Origin: Pseudohalocynthiibacter aestuariivivens
GTDB taxonomy: Bacteria > Pseudomonadota > Alphaproteobacteria > Rhodobacterales > Rhodobacteraceae
DNA: 64,000 nt
Assembly (NCBI RefSeq): GCF_018457175.1
Contig: NZ_JAGFNU010000004.1
Coordinates: 124,001-188,000 of the forward strand
Direction of reading: 5' to 3'
In this document: positions 59,638-64,000 of the stretch, piece after piece
How the letters are laid out: each line of letters begins with the position of its first letter
How positions within the stretch are numbered: the first letter of the stretch is position 1
Notes under the pieces: generated by a model
Told to the model about the DNA's origin: nothing
Database searches by the model: none
What the model saw: the letters and a program-made list of their open reading frames with translations, nothing else
Position numbers and translations under genes: made by a program

Positions 59638-60342
59638 TTATATTTCCGCAATCGCTATGCCGTCCGTATCAGCGTAAATGCTGATCTTAAGCCAGCGTTT
59701 GATGGTTTTGATAAGTCTCGCCTCGCCACTCATGAAAAACCGGCCTTCCTCAATCTCTCGATCGAGAGTAAGTCTACCGAGGTAAATTCCAGCCATAACC
59801 TCAACTGCGGTTTCGATGTACAGATCGACGTCAAAACCCGGATCGGATGCACAAAGCTCGATTGGCTCTCTCGGTTTCGAAATCAGCCAATATGTCGATG
59901 CCGGAGACGTTGCATCGGAAAAGTTGAACCTCATGACGACTCTTCTTTGCGGCAGTTCATCGACGATGATCCGTCTCTGAAGCGTCCACATCAAGACGTC
60001 TGCATCTCGATCTTCCAACGCTATGTCCGCTTCGATATGTCGTTGCGCCCATCGGGCAAGTCCTTGCAGAATTTCGTCGAGCTCTGCCGCCCTATCTGTC
60101 CGAAGGTAGTTGATGTTTCCTGTGGCAGGATCTTCAAGACGGTCGATGAGCCCGTTTTCCTGCATCTCTTTAAGTCGATTTGCTAGCAGAGTTGGCGATA
60201 TTCCGGGTAGACCCCGCTTGATTTCATTGAACCGGGTCGAACCACCCCAAAGTTCGCCAAGAATTTGTATCGTCCAGCGTGGGTTCAAGACCTCACAGGC
60301 TTTGGACGTTGGACAAAATAATCCGTAGGGTTTCGAAGCCAT
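59638..60342 (-). CDS. HxlR-family transcriptional regulator
   Basis: A 234-residue protein from ATG 60342, with AAGAGGT about 5 bases upstream. The N-terminal winged helix (about 10-105) has CEVLNPRWTIQILGELWGGS and RFNEIKRGLPGISPTLLANR, the HxlR pattern with the single Cys in the CPTS region that may sense redox or carbonyl stress. The C-terminal 100 residues resemble an SCP2-like ligand-binding fold. It is divergent from the methyltransferase gene, which it may control. The longer frame to 60471 is not likely to be translated. Confidence 0.85.
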   Translation of the reverse strand: MASKPYGLFCPTSKACEVLNPRWTIQILGELWGGSTRFNEIKRGLPGISPTLLANRLKEMQENGLIDRLEDPATGNINYLRTDRAAELDEILQGLARWAQRHIEADIALEDRDADVLMWTLQRRIIVDELPQRRVVMRFNFSDATSPASTYWLISKPREPIELCASDPGFDVDLYIETAVEVMAGIYLGRLTLDREIEEGRFFMSGEARLIKTIKRWLKISIYADTDGIAIAEI

Positions 60343-60501
60343 AGTACCTCTTGGCGTCACAGGGGTATTCCAATTGCAGCCTACCAAAGCCTTTTGGGAT
60401 ATCGCCAGTACAAATTTTGTACCGGGGTTGATCCAGATTCTACACTGCCCTTTGCACGAGTAGACAGCCACTGTTGTATTTATGGGAAATGGAGGAACCA
60501 G

Positions 60502-61071
60502 ATGACCAACGCTACTGACACGCTAGAGCATGTTTACAACGCTGAAGGGATGCAAGCTATTCGAGAGAGCTATGAAGGCTGGGCATCAAATTATGATGCC
60601 GAGAACATCGGCAACGGATTCAGGCTTCCCACCATTGGCGTAGCCTTTGTTGCACGCCACGTTCCAAATGATGAGGGACCGATACTCGATGCTGGGTGTG
60701 GCACCGGTCTTGTTGGCGAAGCGCTGGCGATACTTGGTTATGAGGATATCGTCGGGCTCGACATATCTCCGGCAATGCTCAAGTTTGCAGAAAGGCTGGA
60801 AACCTACAACCTTCTGTACGAGCAAGACTTGGGTCGGCCTATTCCCGAGGCCGACAACAGCTTTGCTGCCGTAACCTGTTTTGGGTCTCTTGGTCCCGGG
60901 CATGCACCGCCGGATTGCCTGGATGAGTTCATAAGAGTGACCCGTCCGGGAGGGCATGTGATATTTAACGTGCGGCCAGATACCTACGAGGAACAAGGAT
61001 TGCGGGCCAAAATCGACGACCTATTGGCGGGTCCTACAGTCCGAGAAGTGGGGCGATCAGGGAAGAGTTAA
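60502..61071 (+). CDS. SAM-dependent methyltransferase with altered C-terminus
   Basis: A 189-residue class I methyltransferase from ATG 60502, with a strong GGAGGAA site. GPILDAGCGTGLVGEALAIL is the SAM-binding motif at about 65-84, then DIVGLDISPAMLKFAERL, FAAVTCFGSLGPGHAP and EFIRVTRPGGHVIFNVRPDT. The end, PTVREVGRSGKS, does not look like the usual final strands of the family and coincides with the start of HNH-related sequence at about 61025. The gene was probably cut there by recombination, so activity is uncertain. Confidence 0.72.
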   Translation: MTNATDTLEHVYNAEGMQAIRESYEGWASNYDAENIGNGFRLPTIGVAFVARHVPNDEGPILDAGCGTGLVGEALAILGYEDIVGLDISPAMLKFAERLETYNLLYEQDLGRPIPEADNSFAAVTCFGSLGPGHAPPDCLDEFIRVTRPGGHVIFNVRPDTYEEQGLRAKIDDLLAGPTVREVGRSGKS

Positions 61072-61103
61072 TTGAAAGACTTAGGGGCGGTATCGAAATA
61101 TCC

Positions 61104-61871
61104 TTGGAGGATGTAAAAGGGGGTCCTGGCGGTCTCCTTACATATCAGGGCGAACAGGTAATTCTCTATATAAAGGACACCCAGACTGAGCGGGATACCC
61201 TTTTGAATGAACCAGAAAAATCACGCCGTTTCCACGTCGCTGAATGCGATACATTAGAGACGATGCGTAATGCAGGGCGTTTTGAACGCTATGTAGTGAC
61301 AAACAGGACAGATGGAGCATTTTTAGTTGATTGGCGAAACTCGATAACACGCGAAAGGGGGGAGGTCGAAGCCAGACTGAAAGTCTGCAAGAACTGTCTG
61401 AATGCGATTAATTGGCGAGGATATGCCAGAGCTCAAGACAGGCTAAGGCAAGTTAACGGCAACCGCCAATCCAAGAAAGCGGTCTGGGAAAGCTTTGACA
61501 TTAGTGAATTTCTTCTTGATTATTCAACGTTTTTCACCTCCAAGCCGAGTCGTCACGACATAACCGCTTCGCCGAATGTTTACGTGACTCGGTGGGCTGC
61601 AATATCAGAAGAGCTAAGGCGTTTGCGAGGTTGGAGATGCGAGGCATGCGGGGTAAATTTATCTACTTTACCCGGCTTACTTCATTGCCATCACAAGAAT
61701 GGTGTGGTCACCGATAACAACCAAAAGAATTTAATGGTTCTATGTTCTATTGATCATGCAAAGCAACCCAATCACCAGCATATGAAGGTGTCCCGGCAGC
61801 ACCAGATGTTAATTATGAAACTTCGAGCCGAACAAGGTTTAATAGTTCCGGGTGATATTGAAGCGAATTAG
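61104..61871 (+). CDS. HNH endonuclease domain protein, 5' end possibly truncated
   Basis: A 255-residue frame from TTG 61104. The C-terminal HNH domain has CEACGVNLSTLPGLLHCHH, then NLMVLCSIDHAKQPNHQH, with the Cys pair and His residues for zinc and metal binding. The N-terminal part, FHVAECDTLETMRNAGRFER then KVCKNCL, is shared by a family of HNH proteins I recall from bacterial genomes. Coherent coding-like sequence (SPRSGAIREELIERLRGGIE) continues upstream to about 61026 with no start codon in frame, so the 5' end seems lost. A nuclease acting on foreign DNA is possible. Confidence 0.72.
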   Translation: MEDVKGGPGGLLTYQGEQVILYIKDTQTERDTLLNEPEKSRRFHVAECDTLETMRNAGRFERYVVTNRTDGAFLVDWRNSITRERGEVEARLKVCKNCLNAINWRGYARAQDRLRQVNGNRQSKKAVWESFDISEFLLDYSTFFTSKPSRHDITASPNVYVTRWAAISEELRRLRGWRCEACGVNLSTLPGLLHCHHKNGVVTDNNQKNLMVLCSIDHAKQPNHQHMKVSRQHQMLIMKLRAEQGLIVPGDIEAN

Positions 61872-61916
61872 CTACGGCGGGCGGATGTCTATGAAATCAG
61901 TCCAAACCCTATCCCC

Positions 61917-61938
61917 GTGGAAGCTATGTGAAAGCTAC
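61917..61938 (+). repeat. Right copy of the tandem repeat, probable integrase arm site
   Basis: The 22 bases starting GTGGAAGCTATGTGAAAGCT differ by one base from 49662-49683 and lie in the same direction, 62 bases inside the right attachment repeat. Confidence 0.55.
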
Positions 61939-61999
61939 ACAACAGAGACCCAAGCGTGCGAAACACCTCATCCTCTTAAGTGACTGTTATTATTTAATT

Positions 62000-62049
62000 A
62001 AATGGTGCCCCCACACGGACTCGAACCGCGGACCTACTGATTACAAATC
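62000..62049 (-). repeat. Right attachment repeat inside tRNA-Thr
   Basis: Fifty bases identical to 49495-49544. They form the 3' half of the intact tRNA-Thr gene plus three bases downstream. The crossover point lies somewhere in these bases. Confidence 0.93.
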
Positions 62050-62078
62050 AGTTGCTCTACCAGCTGAGCTATAGGGGC
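62003..62078 (-). tRNA. tRNA-Thr (anticodon TGT)
   Basis: Read leftwards: acceptor GCCCCTA pairs with TGGGGGC (one G-T), D-arm AGCTCAGCTGGTAGAGC, anticodon stem CTGAT/ATCAG with loop TTTGTAA giving TGT, T-arm CGGTTCGAGTCCG, discriminator A and encoded CCA at 62005-62003. It folds fully. It is the attachment site for the element to its left. Confidence 0.97.
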
Positions 62079-62143
62079 TCGCGGGTGGATTTACGCGGTT
62101 GTTTGCTGTCTTGCAAGCCTCTCATTCGCAAAAGTTGCTCAAT

Positions 62144-63802
62144 TTATCGATTTGAACGGGCCATGAGCAAAACGGCACAAAGGCCAACCAGAATAACCAT
62201 CATCGCTGCCGGGGCGGCGCCAGCCAGGTTTTCAAGCGACGCCTGCTCGTAAACCCTTGTCGAAAGCGTGTTGAAATTGAACGGTCTGAGCAAAAGGGTT
62301 GCAGGCAGTTCTTTCACACAATCGACAAAAACCAACAGTAGGGCCGTCCCGACAGAGCTTCGGATTAACGGGATGTGCACCTCGCGAAGCACACCTCCCG
62401 CGGTTCTGCCCAAAGACCTTGCCGCCATCGGCAAGCTTGGGGAGACACGGCCAAGGGCTGCATCCGCAGTCCCTTGCGCGATCGCGAAGAAACGGACCGC
62501 ATACGCGTAGATTAGCGCAAAGGCTGATCCGGTGAGCAAAAGACCGGGATCAAAGCCAGTAGCGGCTTCAATCCCATCCGCAATCAGGTGATCCAGAGCC
62601 GCCATCGGGATCAGGATACCAACAGCGAGAACCGCACCCGGTGCGGCGTAGCCTATCGTTGAGACGGGTAGTAAAATGCGTGGTAAGCGCCGTCCTGTTA
62701 ATCGCACTCCGTACACCATGAACAAGGCAGCAGAAACAGTCACAAGCGCTGCAATGCCACCAACAACAACGGTGTTTGCCAGCGCACGGACAAGAGCCGG
62801 ATCAGCCCAGGGATGCGCATTGCTCAGAGCATGACTGCCAATCACGAGGGCGGGAAGAAGGAACCCAACTGCGAAGGGAATAAAACACAAAATCGATGCG
62901 ACCCCTGCCTGCACACCCTTCAGTTTAACGGGTGTAACCGGGCGCTGGTGACGCGCCGTACTGTAATAGCGATTCTTCTTGCGGCTGGTTTTTTCCAAAA
63001 CAACCAGAAGCAACACGAGTGTCAGAACCACGCCTGCTATCTGCGCAGCACCACCTGCATTGTTGCTTTCCAGCCAGGTACTGAAAATGCCAGTTGTCAG
63101 TGTCTGAACGGCAAAATACTCGACTGTGCCAAAATCACTGACCGTTTCCATCATTACGATAGCAGCCCCCGCAGCGACCGCCGGACGTGCCAGAGGCAGA
63201 CCAACCCGGAATAACCGAGCGACCGAACCCGCGCCTAAGGCGCGAGCGACTTCAAAGCTGGAAGCTGATTGTTCGCGAAAAGCAGCCCGGGCCAACATGT
63301 ATACGTATGGGAATAGCGCGCCCGTCAGAACGACAATCGCAGATCCGCGCGATCTGATTTCAGGGAACCAATAGTCGCGTGAATCAGCCCAGCCAAAGGC
63401 CTCTCGCAAAAACGTTTGCACAGGCCCTGCGTATTCCAGAAAATCAACCAGCGCATAGGCCCCTACATAGGCAGGGATCGAAAGTGGAAACAACAACAGC
63501 CATTCCAACCAACGTGCTCCGGGGAAGCGATACATCACCAAGAGCCAGGCCGCGCCCACGCCCACGCAGGCCGAGAGAGAACCGACAGACACCATCAAAA
63601 TAACGGTGTTTGAAAGATAACGCGGCAACGTCGTTGAAACCAAATGAGGCCAGATGTTTTCCGCCGGGTTAAACCCAATCCAAATCACAGCTGCGATCGG
63701 CAAAATCACAAGAATCGCAATAACTGCAGCGCCGAAAGACCACGGGTTCAGCGTGCTTCTCCGTTTCGGCACTGCCATAAGATGAGCGTTTTTCTCAGAC
63801 AT
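62144..63802 (-). CDS. Iron(III)-type ABC transporter permease (FbpB/SfuB type)
   Basis: A 552-residue permease with about 12 helices made of two repeated halves, the form used by ferric-iron importers. Each half has an EAA-like loop: EVARALGAGSVARLFRVGLP and MAARSLGRTAGGVLREVHIP. VVLTGALFPYVYMLARAAF and PAYVGAYALVDFLEYAG are typical. ATG 63802 is chosen; the track of codons upstream to 63919 would overlap the divergent gene. The ATPase and binding-protein genes are not in this window to the left and may lie elsewhere. Confidence 0.88.
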   Translation of the reverse strand: MSEKNAHLMAVPKRRSTLNPWSFGAAVIAILVILPIAAVIWIGFNPAENIWPHLVSTTLPRYLSNTVILMVSVGSLSACVGVGAAWLLVMYRFPGARWLEWLLLFPLSIPAYVGAYALVDFLEYAGPVQTFLREAFGWADSRDYWFPEIRSRGSAIVVLTGALFPYVYMLARAAFREQSASSFEVARALGAGSVARLFRVGLPLARPAVAAGAAIVMMETVSDFGTVEYFAVQTLTTGIFSTWLESNNAGGAAQIAGVVLTLVLLLVVLEKTSRKKNRYYSTARHQRPVTPVKLKGVQAGVASILCFIPFAVGFLLPALVIGSHALSNAHPWADPALVRALANTVVVGGIAALVTVSAALFMVYGVRLTGRRLPRILLPVSTIGYAAPGAVLAVGILIPMAALDHLIADGIEAATGFDPGLLLTGSAFALIYAYAVRFFAIAQGTADAALGRVSPSLPMAARSLGRTAGGVLREVHIPLIRSSVGTALLLVFVDCVKELPATLLLRPFNFNTLSTRVYEQASLENLAGAAPAAMMVILVGLCAVLLMARSNR

Positions 63803-63889
63803 AAAAGGCGCAGTATCGGAAAGCGGTTTCACTGTCCAGAAAAGCCCGTATATTGACCCGGATGAATCTTTGAAAGTTGTCGTGATTTT

Positions 63890-64000
63890 ATGCAGGTTGT
63901 CTTTCACATCGGTGCCCATTCCACAGATGAAGACCGGCTTTTAAAGTGCTTATTGAAAAATAAGGATGTTCTCAGAAGTCAGGGGGTGGTTGTCCCCGGC
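63890..64000 (+). CDS. N-terminal fragment of a conserved Rhodobacterales protein
   Basis: ATG 63890 opens MQVVFHIGAHSTDEDRLLKC, then LLKNKDVLRSQGVVVPG, and runs off the window. The VFHIGAH start followed by a DEDRLLKCL helix is like sulfotransferase-type P-loop proteins, but the family cannot be fixed from 37 residues. Divergent from the iron permease with an 87-base gap. Confidence 0.6.
   Translation, partial: MQVVFHIGAHSTDEDRLLKCLLKNKDVLRSQGVVVPG

Larger units (their letters stand above)
49495..62049. mobile_element. Integrative element in tRNA-Thr(TGT), about 12.5 kb
   Basis: The 50-base direct repeats at 49495-49544 and 62000-62049 border an element with a tyrosine integrase at its left end (49692). 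The intact tRNA is read leftwards, so its 3' end points into the element, as expected for tRNA 3'-end integration. Cargo: an integrase-linked unknown gene, a histidine phosphatase, a minus-strand block of exported proteins, a pentapeptide-repeat protein, a GNAT acetyltransferase, an HxlR regulator, a methyltransferase and an HNH nuclease. No conjugation, replication, capsid or packaging genes are seen, so it is not self-transmissible by itself. Confidence 0.88.

Noticed and set aside
60502-61871. A restriction-modification system made of the methyltransferase and the HNH protein
   Set aside because: The methyltransferase has the small-molecule type layout with no DNA-methylase catalytic motif (no DPPY/NPPY or PC motif), so I do not call it R-M.

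Overview
The window looks like chromosomal DNA of a marine Rhodobacterales (Roseobacter-type) alphaproteobacterium of moderate GC content. The evidence is the murE-ftsI-ftsL-rsmH-mraZ division cluster, an all-in-one pyruvate carboxylase, and a DUF1127 gene followed by hairpin RNAs with CCTCCTCCC loops (the CcsR/cuckoo RNA family of Rhodobacter sphaeroides and relatives). Several small conserved proteins and a spaced-hairpin gene-end element of Rhodobacterales type agree with this.

Layout. Positions 1-5.7 kb hold the start of the dcw cluster on the minus strand, then mrp. Positions 5.8-6.5 kb hold a ccaF1-like gene and six CCTCCTCCC hairpins, the last being a terminator shared with the convergent uvrD. 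Positions 9.1-16.4 kb are core genes: lldD, pyc, a MAPEG protein, a metallophosphoesterase, a TerC protein and tRNA-Gly(GCC). Positions 16.4-30 kb are patchwork: a 44-residue gene, a DUF1611/racemase pair, a seven-repeat exported protein, a deacetylase, two large glycosyltransferase-type proteins (one fused to an esterase-like domain), a methyltransferase and a broken IS6-family copy.

Positions 30-48.5 kb form a large catabolic region. One minus-strand operon runs from a BKACE (DUF849) enzyme through a spermidine/putrescine-type ABC importer, an acyl-CoA dehydrogenase, an ADP-forming acyl-CoA ligase and a serine hydrolase. An AraC-type regulator is divergent from it. A second minus-strand operon has an L-carnitine dehydrogenase-like protein, a CaiD-like hydratase, an LLM flavin monooxygenase and an aldehyde dehydrogenase. 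A plus-strand operon has RidA, an alpha/beta hydrolase, a CaiB-type CoA transferase fused to a flavin reductase, and an AA_synth gene broken by a frameshift and an IS6 insertion. The CaiD, BKACE, carnitine-dehydrogenase and CaiB parts point to gamma-butyrobetaine/carnitine or a similar quaternary amine. The LLM, flavin reductase, RidA and hydrolase parts resemble the logic of the Rut pathway. Together they suggest a catabolic route that is not fully described.

Positions 49.5-62.05 kb are an integrative element of about 12.5 kb in the 3' half of tRNA-Thr(TGT). It has a 50-bp direct repeat at its ends, a tyrosine integrase, probable arm-type repeats near both ends, a block of exported proteins of unknown role, a pentapeptide-repeat protein, a serine-recombinase fragment, and an HNH nuclease whose 5' end seems to have been cut at a junction with a methyltransferase gene. 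The window ends with an iron-type ABC permease and the start of a divergent gene.
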